DNA of 64,000 nt from Saprospiraceae bacterium (GTDB taxonomy: Bacteria; Bacteroidota; Bacteroidia; Chitinophagales; Saprospiraceae): contig JADKBO010000015.1 of the NCBI GenBank assembly GCA_016715105.1, forward strand, positions 1 through 64,000, given 5' to 3'. The position numbers were made by a program, and so were the translations under genes. The notes under the pieces were generated by a model. It made no database searches, had not been told where the DNA came from, and saw only the letters and a list, made by a program, of their open reading frames with translations. This document shows, piece after piece, positions 1-10,614 of this stretch (position 1 is the first letter of the stretch; each line of letters begins with the position of its first letter).

Positions 1-2911
1 GAAGGAACGACATAGGAGCCTTTCATTGGAAGATTGATGGTTTCATCACTCAAGCTCAATATATAGGCTGCCATTTTTTCAGACTCTTCCTTAGTGATTG
101 TGGGATGTGCGGCCATCACTGCATCTCCCCAAACACCACTGCCACCTGTAATGATTTTTTTGGAAACATGAGACATTGCATCAGCAAGGCTTTTATATTT
201 TTTTGCCACCTCTGCATAACTTAGGTCCCACCGATTTCTGATTGGTTTTATGACAACTTTTGCAATCCATTGATTCTATCAATGTTTTTCCAGCTCCAAA
301 TTTGGTGTATTCATCCGCAGCCACGTGACCTTGTGCTACAGCTATTTTATCCTGACCTTCTTTGAGAAAATCGATAGTAACCGCAACCCTGTTTTCATCA
401 ATCAAACCATCTTCCTTATCTTTTACTTTTACCAGATATTCAAAAGGTTTGTCGGGAAAAAAGAAAGATTGGTTACTTCCTACCAAGTCCAATTCAACTT
501 TCGGAGGTTCATTTCCAACAATAATGTCTATACTCTTTTCAGAAGAAGCACCATTTACATCAGTCACCATCAATTTGGTTTGGAAGATGCCTTCTTTTTT
601 GTACGTAAATGAGGGATGTTTCTCATTAGACTTTGTGACAAGCACCCCATTTTTGTCAAATACTCTCCACAAATACGTCATATCATCTTGATCATAATCC
701 TCAGTTCCTTCACTTGAAAAAGAAACCTTCATAGGATTGGCTCCTTGCGTAGCGCTGGCACTCATAGCTATTGCCGGACTGCGGTTACCTGCCGTATATG
801 ATATTTTGATCAATCTTGCATTGTTGTTCTTTTGAAACCAACCAGTACCATATTCGAGCACGTACATGTCACCATTAGGACCAAACTCCATATCCATGGG
901 ATTACTCAAGCTGATGTGAGGAATAAACGGCTCCATTTCCTGATAATTACCTTTATCATCCATGGTTACTGCCATGACCCATCCACGCATCCATTCATAA
1001 ATAAATAACTTTCCGTCATAGTAGTCCGGAAAGGCACTTGCAGATTTTGGATACAAATCACTGTAATATACTGGTCCAGCCATTGCCGTACGACCACCAG
1101 TGCCAACCAGAGGAAACTCTCTCGAAAGGCCATAGGTGTAGTAAATAAAGGCAGCTTGGGCAGGAGGCAATTCTTGCAATCCAGTGTTATTTGGAGAATT
1201 ATTGATCGGCTTTAACGGATCAGAACTTTGGCCCTGATTTTTTGGTTTCGAAATCATATTCGTAATAAGGAAAATTATTACCAACAAAATAAGGCCATCC
1301 AAAAAATCCTGGTTTGCGCATTTGGTTGACTTCATCATGACCATTTGGCCCCAAGCCAACCGAATCTTTAGAGGCATCTGGTCCCACATCGCCCCAATAA
1401 ACAAAACCCGTTTTTTGGTCAATGGAAATACGATAAGGATTCCTCATGCCCATACCATAAATCTCAGGTTTTGTCAAAGCTGTACCTGGAGCAAAAAGGT
1501 TTCCCGCAGGAATTTCATAACTGCCGTCGGCATTGGGTATAATTCTTAAGATTTTTTTCCACGTAAATCATTTGTATTGGAAGAACCTTTTGAGAATCGA
1601 AAGGCCCTTTCTGGTCGCTCATCTAATTGGAGCATAGGCAGTCGCCCTTGGACTAGAATTATCTCCAGTTGACAAATACAAATATCCATTTTTATCGAAT
1701 GCTATCGAACCTCCTGTGTGGCAACAATAATCACGTTGTACCGGCACTTCAAGTATAGTCTTCATGGTTGCCGGATCCAATTGTTTTTCATTAAAATTCC
1801 AGCGGGTCAAAACGTTGACTGGTCTTTCTCCTTCCAATGAATGATACATATATATATACCCATTCTTTGCAAAATTGGGGTCAATGGCAAGTCCCAACAA
1901 ACCATCTTCTGCTTCATCACCCCCATTATCTTTATTTTTGTATTTATGGCTGATAGGAACAGAGTACAATAAATGAGTCTGACCAGATTTAGGATCAAAC
2001 AATTTTACTTCACCTTTTCTTTCAATAAATAAAACGCGTTCATCTGGCAACACAGCAAGTTCTACAGGCTCATTTAATTCCTCAGACAAGATGGTGCGGG
2101 TAAATCTATTGTTTTCAGGAACCGTTTTGATTTGCTTTGCATAGTCGAGTGCTTTAGGTTTCCCATTATTTAGCAAATATTGCAATGCTCCGTCTAGGTG
2201 ATTCACAAATATTGGATTGGTATACATTTCCTTGGTGTGACCCAAACCGGTATAAAAAGCTTTTCCGCCGTCAAATTCATGGAACCAAGACATCGGGTGG
2301 TTGGCTCCATTTTTACCACCTTGATAGCTGGTTTCATCCAGATTCACCAATACTTTGATGAGGTTTTCTTGTATTGACCTGAAATTATAAAACTCATCGT
2401 CAACGTTTATGGTATCTGGCATTTCAGCAGTGGATGGATGCGCATGATTTTTTACATGCAGATTTGCATTTCTGACATTTGGATTATTGGGGTGACCAGC
2501 GAAATAAGCACCAACCAATTGATTGTACCATGGCCAAGAATATTCTGTATCTGTAGCAGAATGTACGCCCATGTAAGATCCACCAGCTTGTATAAAACGC
2601 TCAAAATCATTTTGTTGCGCTTTCGTCAGGACATCTCCAGTGGTATTTAAAAATACAACTGCATGAAATTTGGAGAGATTATTCTCATTGAAGTGGTTGG
2701 AATCCTCAGAAGTAACTACCTCATAACCACGCTCAGTAGCAATTTTTTTTAGGGCTACAATGCCTTCTGGAATCGCATCATGTCTGAAACCAGCAGTTTT
2801 GGAAAAAATCAATACTTTGGGAGTATCATCTTGTTGGGGAAAAAATAAGGTAAGTGGCAGAATTAAAAAAACACCAAATACTTTAAAGAGCTTGAAAGTA
2901 GCGAATAACAT
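1..2911 (-). CDS. ThuA / PQQ-type sugar dehydrogenase / PKD / cytochrome c fusion, frameshifted, 3' end outside window
   Basis: This is a large exported multidomain protein read in several pieces. Residues 1-430 (2911-1619) carry a signal peptide, a ThuA-like GATase1-fold domain (KVLIFSKTAGFRHDAIPEG) and the start of a glucose/sorbosone dehydrogenase beta-propeller (CCHTGGSIAFDKNGYLYLS). The propeller resumes at about 1477-1220 (GMGMRNPYRI) and continues to a PKD-like domain and a c-type haem motif CKSCH near 250. Reading frames must be changed near 1621, 1553, 1228 and 222 to keep the protein continuous. After the last shift the cytochrome frame (SYAEVAKKY) stays open to base 1. The family is periplasmic and thought to oxidise sugars and pass electrons to the fused cytochrome. 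Four single-base lesions mean either base-calling errors or a decaying gene; the domain assignments are firm, activity is not. Confidence 0.85.
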
Positions 2912-2982
2912 AGATTTGAATTTGAATATAATCTTATTAAAAAATTCGGAATTTAATGGCTTCCGATTATGGTGACATTAAG

Positions 2983-3020
2983 GTAAAAAAAATGACTTGG
3001 ATTTATGAGATCCAAGTCAT
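2983..3020 (-). terminator. Rho-independent terminator of the beta-barrel receptor gene
   Basis: A perfect 10-bp inverted repeat, ATGACTTGGA (2992-3001) and TCCAAGTCAT (3011-3020), is followed on the minus strand by eight T residues. It lies 25 bases past the stop codon of the receptor gene and upstream of the ThuA-fusion gene, so these two minus-strand genes are probably separate transcripts. Confidence 0.8.
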
Positions 3021-3044
3021 TTTTTATGTTTTTTATGAAAGAAA

Positions 3045-5733
3045 TTATCCTCCCATCATATCCATTCCGCCTTCTGATTCTTTGGTATTCTTCTTTTTGA
3101 AGAGAGAAAAGTCAGATTTTCCGAACCTGTAAGAAACGTTTAACCTCACCACTTGGAAGTTACCATTTCTGCTAGAGTTTTGTACGAAAAATGGTGATTC
3201 GCTATAAGATCCCATGATTCTTGATCTGAAAACATCTTGTACATTCAAAGAAACTGTCAATGCTTTTGATTTCAAGAAACTCTTTCTGAAGGAGATATCT
3301 GCAAACCAAACGGGTTTGGTATAACCTTGAGCACTGCTGCCACCGCCGCCGCCCCAGTTTCCACCGCCGCCGCCGCCACCGCCGCCGCCGCCGCCACCAA
3401 AGCGACTTCCACCGCCACCGGTATTAAATGCGGTTCTACTTCTATATTCTCCTGAGATTTGAATTCCAAAATCTTTTGGTAAACTGAAAGATAAGTTCTC
3501 TTTGATAAACCAAGTGAATTGGCTATTCTTCAATCCTTCAACGACATTGGAAGCATCTACTTCTGAGTTATAAAAGTTGAGGTTTGTTGACAAATCGGTC
3601 CTTTTTCCTATTTTATTTCTCATCGTTACTTCCAAACCGTAGGCAGTAGATTTGTTTGAGTTTGCATATGTAGAAATGATATTTGTCATTTGTGTAGCTG
3701 GATCAACTTCAGTTATTTGGTAACCTGTGATCAGATTGGTTGCACGTTTGTAGTACAATGTAAATAACACGTTGTTATTGTTATTTATAATGTTCTGATA
3801 TGATAACTCTACCGAAGAAGTAAATTCAGGTACCAAGTCTGGATTACCTCTCTGCAAATTGATAGAATCAGAAAAATCAGTGAAAGGAAGTAATTGGAAG
3901 AAATTTGGTCTGTTTACCCTTCTTGATACAGAAAGTTGCACATTATCTTCTTCATTTACTTTTCTAGTTAAGAATACTGTTGGAAATAAACTCAATGGAA
4001 ATTTGTTTGAAAAAGATTGTCCATCCGCAAGTTTTCCATTATAAACACTGCTTTCTGCACGCAAACCAACTTGAGCACCCCATTTTTTGCCTTCTTTACT
4101 GATATTGAAATAGGCAGCACTTACATTATCTGTGAATAGATAATTATCAGTGATGGTTGGTCTTCTCACATAATCATTGAGTGCATTATCAAATATAAAG
4201 TTGAAGTTATTGTTATCAACATTTCTGATGACCATTCTTGCACCTGCTTCCAATTTCACCGTTGGTGTCAAAGGATTGATATAATCAGTCTGGAAAGTAT
4301 AAGAGTCGTTTACACCGCTTCCTGTTTGCAATTGTTTGGTATTCAAAGCAGAAGTGGTATAGGCATTTTCATAATAACCATTATTGTCAAACATACTACC
4401 ATTGTAGTGAATGTCAGCTGTAAATTCCTTTCCTTTTTCGCATAAAGGTGTTTGTATAAAAGAAAGCTCCGAAGTTGTTAAAAATACGATCACTCAAAGT
4501 GGTCCTATTGTATTCAGTAAAACCTCGACCCAATGTGTCAGTGCGAACTACCAAATCTCCTGGATTTGCAAAATTACCTCTTACATAAGAACCTTGGAAA
4601 GTGATGGTATTTCTATCATTGTAGAACCAGTCCAAACCTCCTCTTAAGTTGGCAAAAGTTCCATTTCTACTTCCTGTTCCAATTTGGCTGGTTATCGTAT
4701 TTGGAGTGTCAAAAAGATTGGTTCTGAATGTTTCATTGAAACTGTCTCCTCTTCTGCTGTTTAAGTTACCATTCAAAAATACATTGACTTTACCTTCTTG
4801 TAAATTGGAATTGAGGCCCAAGTTATATCCAGTTTGAGAATCCACACCCGCAGAAACTGTACCATTATATCCCAATTTCTTGTTCTTTTTGAGTACAATG
4901 TTTACAATACCAGATTGACCACCAGATGCATCATATTTTGAAGAAGGATTGGTAATCACTTCCACTGTTTCAATCGCATCAGAAGGAATCTGATTGAGTG
5001 ACAAGGTGGTTGGCCTTCCATCAATAAAAACTTGGGGGCTACCATTTCTCAAATTGAGGTTACCTTCAAAATCAACAGATAAACTTGGCACGTTTTTGAG
5101 TGCGTCTTCTGCAGTTCCTCCAATGGCAGTGATATCTTGATCTACTCTATATATTTTTTTGTCTAAAGCAATTACAACGTTGGATTTTTTGTCAGTTACG
5201 ACAACTTCATCCAATAACTGGCTAGCCTCAGATAAAACAATTTTTCCCAAATCAATTTCCAAATTGGTACCCTCAGGTATTTCAAATGGTGCTGGAGCTG
5301 GACTTCCAGCAGCTGGTCTTTCTGGCCTCTTCAGGCCAAATGTTACTTTTTTGGTCATTTCTGCATAACCTATAAAAGAAATGAGCAAATCGAATTCACC
5401 AAAAATTGGCAAATTCTCTAATGAGAACTCTCCCCTGTCGTCAGTAATTTGTCCATCTACCAAAGTACTTACCATGGTACGAGTAGTAGTATCAAATTGC
5501 ATAGAAGATAAAGAAACAGTTGCATAAGGGACAGCAACACCTTTATCATCAACAATTTTGCCATAGAACCTACCAATTTTCATGTTTTGCCCGCCTGGCC
5601 TCTGACCATTAGCACCGGGAAAAGCACCTGCTGGTGCACCATCTGGGCGTTGTGCGCTGATAGATGATGAAGTAATAAGAATCACCAACAAAAGGGTGAT
5701 TGACAAGCCGAAGAATGAATTAATCTTTTTCAA
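3045..5733 (-). CDS. Outer-membrane beta-barrel receptor (CarboxypepD_reg-like + plug + OMP_b-brl_3), frameshifted
   Basis: This is a TonB-receptor-like outer-membrane protein of the Bacteroidota 'outer membrane beta-barrel' group. I take the start as TTG at 5733, because it gives a standard signal peptide (KKINSFFGLSITLLL...ISAQ); an upstream ATG would add an implausible leader. A carboxypeptidase-regulatory-like domain (GKIVDDKGVAVPYATVSLSS) is followed by a plug (LLDEVVVTDKKSN...GGTAEDALKNVPS) and the barrel. The frame breaks in an A5 run at about 4440; dropping one A joins FFYTNTFMRK directly to GKEFTADIHYN. A loop near the C-terminus is almost pure glycine (3339-3420). The substrate is unknown. 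These receptors usually import small ligands or act in signalling, and no SusD partner is adjacent. Confidence 0.85.
3339..3420 (-). repeat. GC-rich GGC/GGT codon tract encoding polyglycine
   Basis: About 80 bases made almost entirely of CCG/CCA triplets on the plus strand encode two glycine runs separated by NW and SRF in the receptor's barrel. Base composition contrasts sharply with the AT-rich surroundings. The triplet repeat could change length by slippage without breaking the frame. Confidence 0.9.
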
Positions 5734-6061
5734 ATGATAAAATTTAGAATACAAATCTATGGTTAATAAAATTGGTGGCGCACAAGTAGTAGACCATAAG
5801 TCCCAATTTGTAGATGAAAACGAATAAAATAACGCGAATGCCAATTTTACTCCTTTTCGCAATACAAAATATACTGTTAAGACTATGAAAACTTCCTTAA
5901 AATATTGTGAAAATTCAAAAAGCAACTGAATTTATCGAATTTATATGTCCAAGTAGAAACAATTGTACTTCTTGTCTATCTATCAACATCGATTATCTAC
6001 TTTAGTTTATGCCTAAGACCATATGCCGTATCTTTATACCATATTTATAACACACACTTTA

Positions 6062-7084
6062 ATGAACTATTCAAAACCTGTCGTTACGACCACACTTCTA
6101 TTCAAAATACTTTTCCTGATGGTATTTTGGGGTATGTGGTTGGTTTTCCCTTTTCTCATGTTTTCAGAAAAAAATGGCATGCAATGGGTACTATATAAAG
6201 CGTTTCCCATCAATGCCTCCTTAATCATTTTATTTTTCATCAACACAGAAATACTCATAGGTAAGTTATTGGTAAAAAAAGGAATTGCTTATTATGTAAT
6301 GTCCTTACTAACCCTCATTGTGATTTTTTTTATCAGCCATGTCTTTATTAAAAGATTGGTTGGCATCGGTTCAAATGAATTAGAAAAAGAAATCATGAGA
6401 ACCTTTTTTCCGATCATGACGGTTACCGCCGTGAGTACTGGATATGGTTTGGTTACTTATTTGATCAAACAGCAAAAATTAAATGAAGAAGAAAATCAAC
6501 AGAGAAAACAATCAGAGCTCGCTTTTTTGAGATCTCAAATAAGTCCACACTTTATTTTTAATGCACTCAACTCCATCGTTTATCTCATTCGCACAAAATC
6601 ACCAAATGCAGAAGACGTCACCATCAAATTATCTGAAATCATGCAACACATGTTGTACAATTCAAGAGATAAGATGGTCATGTTGGATAAAGAATTAAAC
6701 TATTTGGATAATTATATAGAATTACAAAAGATCAGATTTGGGGAAGACGTCGTCATAGAATATACCCTCAATGGCGACACCAACATGAAATTGATAGAGC
6801 CCATGCTCATCATTCCGTTTGTTGAAAATGCATTCAAACACGGAACTGGAGCAGTTTTAAAGCCATTTATTGACGTGAAAATCAAAATCGATGGTTTTGA
6901 TTTCACCATGTTGGTCAGAAATAAATTCAACCCAGAAGAAGATAATGTATCTGGCAATTCAGGAATTGGGCTTGAAAATGTACGCAGAAGACTGGAGATT
7001 TTATATCCTGAAACACATAGCCTTGAAATAACTACTAACGAGGACTGGTACCAGACCACTCTCAAACTAAAATTACACCAATAG
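6062..7084 (+). CDS. LytS/YehU-type sensor histidine kinase (His_kinase, PF06580 type)
   Basis: This is a membrane histidine kinase of about 340 aa. The start at 6062 (MNYSKPVV) is preferred over an upstream ATG at 6023 because it puts the first membrane helix at the N-terminus. Four hydrophobic segments occupy roughly residues 10-130. A linker leads to the phosphoacceptor motif RSQISPHFIFNALNSI, where histidine is the expected phosphorylation site, and then to an HATPase_c-like N box (IIPFVENAFKHG) and G box (GNSGIGLENVRRRLE). It partners the response regulator that begins at its own stop codon. The signal is unknown; in Bacteroidota such pairs often control outer-membrane or stress genes. 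Confidence 0.92.
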   Translation: MNYSKPVVTTTLLFKILFLMVFWGMWLVFPFLMFSEKNGMQWVLYKAFPINASLIILFFINTEILIGKLLVKKGIAYYVMSLLTLIVIFFISHVFIKRLVGIGSNELEKEIMRTFFPIMTVTAVSTGYGLVTYLIKQQKLNEEENQQRKQSELAFLRSQISPHFIFNALNSIVYLIRTKSPNAEDVTIKLSEIMQHMLYNSRDKMVMLDKELNYLDNYIELQKIRFGEDVVIEYTLNGDTNMKLIEPMLIIPFVENAFKHGTGAVLKPFIDVKIKIDGFDFTMLVRNKFNPEEDNVSGNSGIGLENVRRRLEILYPETHSLEITTNEDWYQTTLKLKLHQ

Positions 7085-7824
7085 TGCCAAACCAAAATTC
7101 AGTCATATTAAATTGCCTGGTAGTAGACGATGAGTCCATGGGTCGCAAACTCATTGAATCCTATATCTCACAAGTTCCTTTTTTGAAATTTGTGGATGCC
7201 GCAAAAAATGCCTTTGATGCAATGGACATCCTCAATAGAGAATCCATTGATTTGTTGTTTTTGGACATACAAATGCCCGGAATGTTGGGTACCAATCTGT
7301 TGAATAATCTCGACAAAAAACCCATGACCATATTCATCACCGCCTATCCGCAATATGCAATAGAAGGTTTTGAATTGGAAGCCATCGATTATTTGATGAA
7401 ACCAGTGAGCATGGACCGCTTTGTCAAAGCTTGTAATAAGGCATTGACTCAAGCAAAAATAGAAATAGCCCTAAAAGCGCAAAAACAAACACCAATACAA
7501 GAGGATGCTTTCTTTTTTGTGAATGCGGATTATTCCTTAGTAAAAATATTCAACAAGGAAGTTTTGTATATCGAAGGAATGAAAGACTACGTAAAAATAT
7601 ACTTAGTAGATCAGAAAAAACCAGTGATCACTAAGATCTCTTTGACTGGTTTGGAGGAAAAGATGGCCGGTGCAAATTTTATTCGCATCCACAAATCTTA
7701 CATCATCAATGCTGACCACATCAAATCCATCAGAAATCATTCTGTCATCTTACAAGATCAAGAAATTCCAATCAGCGCCAACAAATTACCTGAAGTATTG
7801 GAAAAAATAGGTTATAAAGAATAA
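7084..7824 (+). CDS. LytTR-family response regulator
   Basis: A two-domain response regulator of 246 aa. The receiver domain has the acidic pair (VVDDE), the phosphoacceptor Asp in LLFLDIQMPGM and the conserved Lys in AIDYLMKPVS. The C-terminal LytTR DNA-binding domain follows (VLYIEGMKDYVKIYL ... FIRIHKSYIIN). The GTG start overlaps the kinase stop codon by one base (TAGTG), a classic translational-coupling arrangement, so the two genes form one operon. The regulon cannot be read from the sequence. Confidence 0.93.
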   Translation: MPNQNSVILNCLVVDDESMGRKLIESYISQVPFLKFVDAAKNAFDAMDILNRESIDLLFLDIQMPGMLGTNLLNNLDKKPMTIFITAYPQYAIEGFELEAIDYLMKPVSMDRFVKACNKALTQAKIEIALKAQKQTPIQEDAFFFVNADYSLVKIFNKEVLYIEGMKDYVKIYLVDQKKPVITKISLTGLEEKMAGANFIRIHKSYIINADHIKSIRNHSVILQDQEIPISANKLPEVLEKIGYKE

Positions 7825-7836
7825 GATTTATACTTA

Positions 7837-8055
7837 TTACTCTTCGAAATTCACTCTACTAAGGTAAATCATAACCACTCCTACCACGACTCTAGCGATG
7901 TGGAGCAGGAAAGCAGGACCATTACCAAATGCCTTATTCATCCAAGAAAACATCGTTAAATTAATACCTACAGCTGCTAAAAAGATGGATAAAAATCCAG
8001 AAATAAAGAAGAAAAAGCCGATTACCGTGAGAATCGTCCTCGTTTTTGATGACAT
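7837..8055 (-). CDS. Small membrane protein of unknown function
   Basis: A 72-residue protein starting MSSKTRTILTVIGFFFF (an upstream in-frame ATG at 8088 is possible). It has a hydrophobic helix at about residues 8-32 and another near the C-terminus (LLHIARVVVGVVMIYL), with a charged tail ending NFEE. It is convergent with the LytTR gene, leaving only 12 bases between stops. I do not recognise the family. Coding is supported by the two well-formed membrane segments and the positive N-terminus. Confidence 0.65.
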   Translation of the reverse strand: MSSKTRTILTVIGFFFFISGFLSIFLAAVGINLTMFSWMNKAFGNGPAFLLHIARVVVGVVMIYLSRVNFEE

Positions 8056-8238
8056 CGCCAATCTATTTGATTTGGCAAAGTAAAGCATAATACCGGATTT
8101 ATGTTGACCAAAACTTGGAATAAAATCTTTATTTCACAATTCCTTAAAACTTTATTACCACTCGTTTTGGTTGTTTTGTACTATTTTTATGCTTTGTATC
8201 AAATCCTTAATGGAAATAACAAACCATAAATCAAACAC

Positions 8239-9099
8239 TTGAACAAAACGATAAAAATCATAGAATGCCCTCGGGACGCCATGCAGGGTATGAAAGATTT
8301 TATTGCAACAGCAGATAAGATCCGCTACATCAATCAATTATTGAAAGTAGGATTTGACACGATTGATTTTGGAAGCTTTGTTTCACCAAAGGCCATTCCC
8401 CAGATGGCTGATACCGCTCAAGTACTTGATGGGCTAGATTTGTCTACTACTTCTTCAAAATTACTGAGCATTGTGGCCAATACACGCGGGGCACAGGATG
8501 CGGCCAAGTTTGATCAAATTCATTACATTGGTTTTCCTTTCAGCATTTCAGAGACATTCCAACTTCGCAACACCAACAGTACTATCGAAGAATCATTGGA
8601 TACCGTCAACGAAATTTTGGAAATATGTACAAAGGCCAATAAAAAACCTGTCATTTATTTATCCATGGGATTTGGCAATCCATACGGTGATATGTGGAAT
8701 GTGGATATTGTACAAAAATGGGTCGACAAACTACATTTGATGGGAGTCACGATCATGGCCATTTCTGATACGGTAGGCATTGCAAATCCAGAGAGTATCA
8801 GTTACTTATTTAAAAATTTGATTCCTAAATATCCAGATGTTGAATTTGGTGCTCATTTTCATACACATCAAAACAATTGGCGAGAAAAATTGGATGCTGC
8901 CTATAAATTTGGTTGTTTACGATATGATGCCGCCCTCAAAGGATATGGTGGTTGCCCAATGGCCAAAGACGATCTGACAGGGAATCTCCCAACAGAAAAT
9001 TTGATTTCATATGCCAATCAATCAGGCTTAAATACAGGCATAGATTATGCTGCGTTCTTTGATGCCATGACCATAGCCAACGAAATTTTCCCCAAATAG
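8239..9099 (+). CDS. Hydroxymethylglutaryl-CoA lyase-like (HMGL/DRE-TIM) enzyme
   Basis: A DRE-TIM metallolyase of 286 aa, a normal length for HMG-CoA lyases. The N-terminus IKIIECPRDAMQG matches the family's first strand and metal-binding region, with CPRD where DRE-type motifs lie. Later landmarks are LLSIVANTRGAQDA, AISDTVGIANPESI, the metal ligands in FGAHFHTHQNNW, and the glycine-rich YDAALKGYGGCPMA with the active-site Cys found in HMGL proteins. The probable reaction is HMG-CoA to acetoacetate and acetyl-CoA, in leucine degradation. The best start is a TTG at 8239, because no ATG precedes the conserved first strand. It appears to be a single-gene unit. Confidence 0.88.
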   Translation: MNKTIKIIECPRDAMQGMKDFIATADKIRYINQLLKVGFDTIDFGSFVSPKAIPQMADTAQVLDGLDLSTTSSKLLSIVANTRGAQDAAKFDQIHYIGFPFSISETFQLRNTNSTIEESLDTVNEILEICTKANKKPVIYLSMGFGNPYGDMWNVDIVQKWVDKLHLMGVTIMAISDTVGIANPESISYLFKNLIPKYPDVEFGAHFHTHQNNWREKLDAAYKFGCLRYDAALKGYGGCPMAKDDLTGNLPTENLISYANQSGLNTGIDYAAFFDAMTIANEIFPK

Positions 9100-9141
9100 T
9101 TATTAAGTTTACAACAAACATAAAACTTCCTACATTTGAGG

Positions 9142-10614
9142 GTGAAATACAACAAATCAATCATTTTAATATTGGTCTACACGCTCGTGATCTGGATGGG
9201 TTGCAAAAACGATGAGACCACCCAAGCATCTAAACATTTAACCTCGGGACCCGAATTAGCTAAATCACAATGTGGGCGATGTCATGTAGAACCTCAACCT
9301 TCTTCTTTGAGTAAAAATTCATGGAGAAATAGCGTATTGCCTGAGATGGCTTATTATGTAGGTATTTCTTCGTCTGGAGATAAAATGTTCAATATGGCAG
9401 AGGACGAGTATTATGTGCTGAAAGAAAGCAGACTTTTCCCAAACAAACCATTAATAACTCAAGAACAATGGGACAGCCTTTGCAAATATTACATCGACAA
9501 TGCTCCTGATAGTCTGGTTCTGGTCCACGATCAAAATCTTGATAATCCTAGTCAAGACTTCAAGTCTTCTATAAGATATAACCCTTCTGAAAATAAAGCT
9601 TCAATAACACTTGTAGAAACTAATCCGGTTGATAACCACCTCTTTGTTTTTAAAGAAGAGACCAAAATGTTGGAAGAGTACGATCAAAGCTTTCATAAAT
9701 TAAGTGAAATCCAACTTAGTAGTGCTGTATCTGACCTTGAAATACAAGGAAATCAGAAGTATGTTTTGCAAATGGGCAACATGAATCCCAATGATCGAAA
9801 ACTGGGTAAACTTTCTGTGATCAATGAAAAAGGAGCTGTAGCTGATTTGATTGATTCTCTCAAGAGACCAGTTGATCTTAAATTATGGGATGTCAACGAT
9901 GATGGGACAAAAGATTTCATCATATGCAATTTTGGCAACCTGTCTGGTCATTTATCATGGTACGACGGCTCCAATAGACAACAACATGAAATCTCAAATT
10001 CAGCTGGACCCAGGACAACTTTGATCAAGGATTTGGATGGAGATGGCATTGAAGAATTGGTTGCCTTATTTTGCCAAGGAGATGAGCGAATTTCTATTTT
10101 TTATAAAAAAGGAGACACATTCACAGAAGAAATTGCTTTGCGTTTCCCTCCAAATTACGGATCAAGTTATATAGATCTGCAAGACATCAACAATGATGGC
10201 CATCTTGATTTATTATACGCCAATGGAGACAATGCTGACTTTTCAATAGAAAAAAAGCCTTACCATGGATTTACCATTTTCCTCAATGATGGTCAAAACA
10301 AATTCAAAAAGGCCTATTTTTATCCTTACCCAGGCTGCAGCAAAGTAGTGACCTTAGATTTTGACAAAGATGGAGATTTGGATTTTGGTTTAATATCTTT
10401 CTTTCCCGATCAGCTCAAAAATGGTTTTGTCCTTTTAGAACAGAAAAACAGTCTGAATTTTGTGGCAAAAAGTATTCCAGGCGCAGAAAACGGCGCTTGG
10501 ATGGTGATGGATAGTGACTCAAAAAACAATACCATTTACTTGGGAAGTTATAATCGGAACATCACATTCAAAGGAAAACAAGTGGAGATGATGAAAATCA
10601 AGTATGCCAAGTGA
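9142..10614 (+). CDS. FG-GAP/VCBS-repeat lipoprotein with a c-type haem motif
   Basis: An exported lipoprotein of about 490 aa. A GTG at 9142 gives a short basic N-terminus, a hydrophobic stretch and the lipobox VIWMGC; TTG at 9136 is equally possible. A cytochrome-like segment follows (SQCGRCHVEPQPSSL), containing one CxxCH haem-attachment motif. The C-terminal two thirds is a beta-propeller with at least four calcium-binding loops of the DxDxDG type (DVNDDGTKD, DLDGDGIEE, DINNDGHLD, DFDKDGDLD). The propeller probably binds a ligand or partner at the cell envelope. A single CxxCH without an obvious distal Met leaves electron transfer uncertain. Confidence 0.85.
   Translation: MKYNKSIILILVYTLVIWMGCKNDETTQASKHLTSGPELAKSQCGRCHVEPQPSSLSKNSWRNSVLPEMAYYVGISSSGDKMFNMAEDEYYVLKESRLFPNKPLITQEQWDSLCKYYIDNAPDSLVLVHDQNLDNPSQDFKSSIRYNPSENKASITLVETNPVDNHLFVFKEETKMLEEYDQSFHKLSEIQLSSAVSDLEIQGNQKYVLQMGNMNPNDRKLGKLSVINEKGAVADLIDSLKRPVDLKLWDVNDDGTKDFIICNFGNLSGHLSWYDGSNRQQHEISNSAGPRTTLIKDLDGDGIEELVALFCQGDERISIFYKKGDTFTEEIALRFPPNYGSSYIDLQDINNDGHLDLLYANGDNADFSIEKKPYHGFTIFLNDGQNKFKKAYFYPYPGCSKVVTLDFDKDGDLDFGLISFFPDQLKNGFVLLEQKNSLNFVAKSIPGAENGAWMVMDSDSKNNTIYLGSYNRNITFKGKQVEMMKIKYAK

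Noticed and set aside
4430..4450. Programmed ribosomal frameshifting in the receptor gene
   Set aside because: The A5 run lacks a canonical slippery heptamer with a downstream structure, and similar breaks occur in unrelated genes across the window, so sequence error is simpler.
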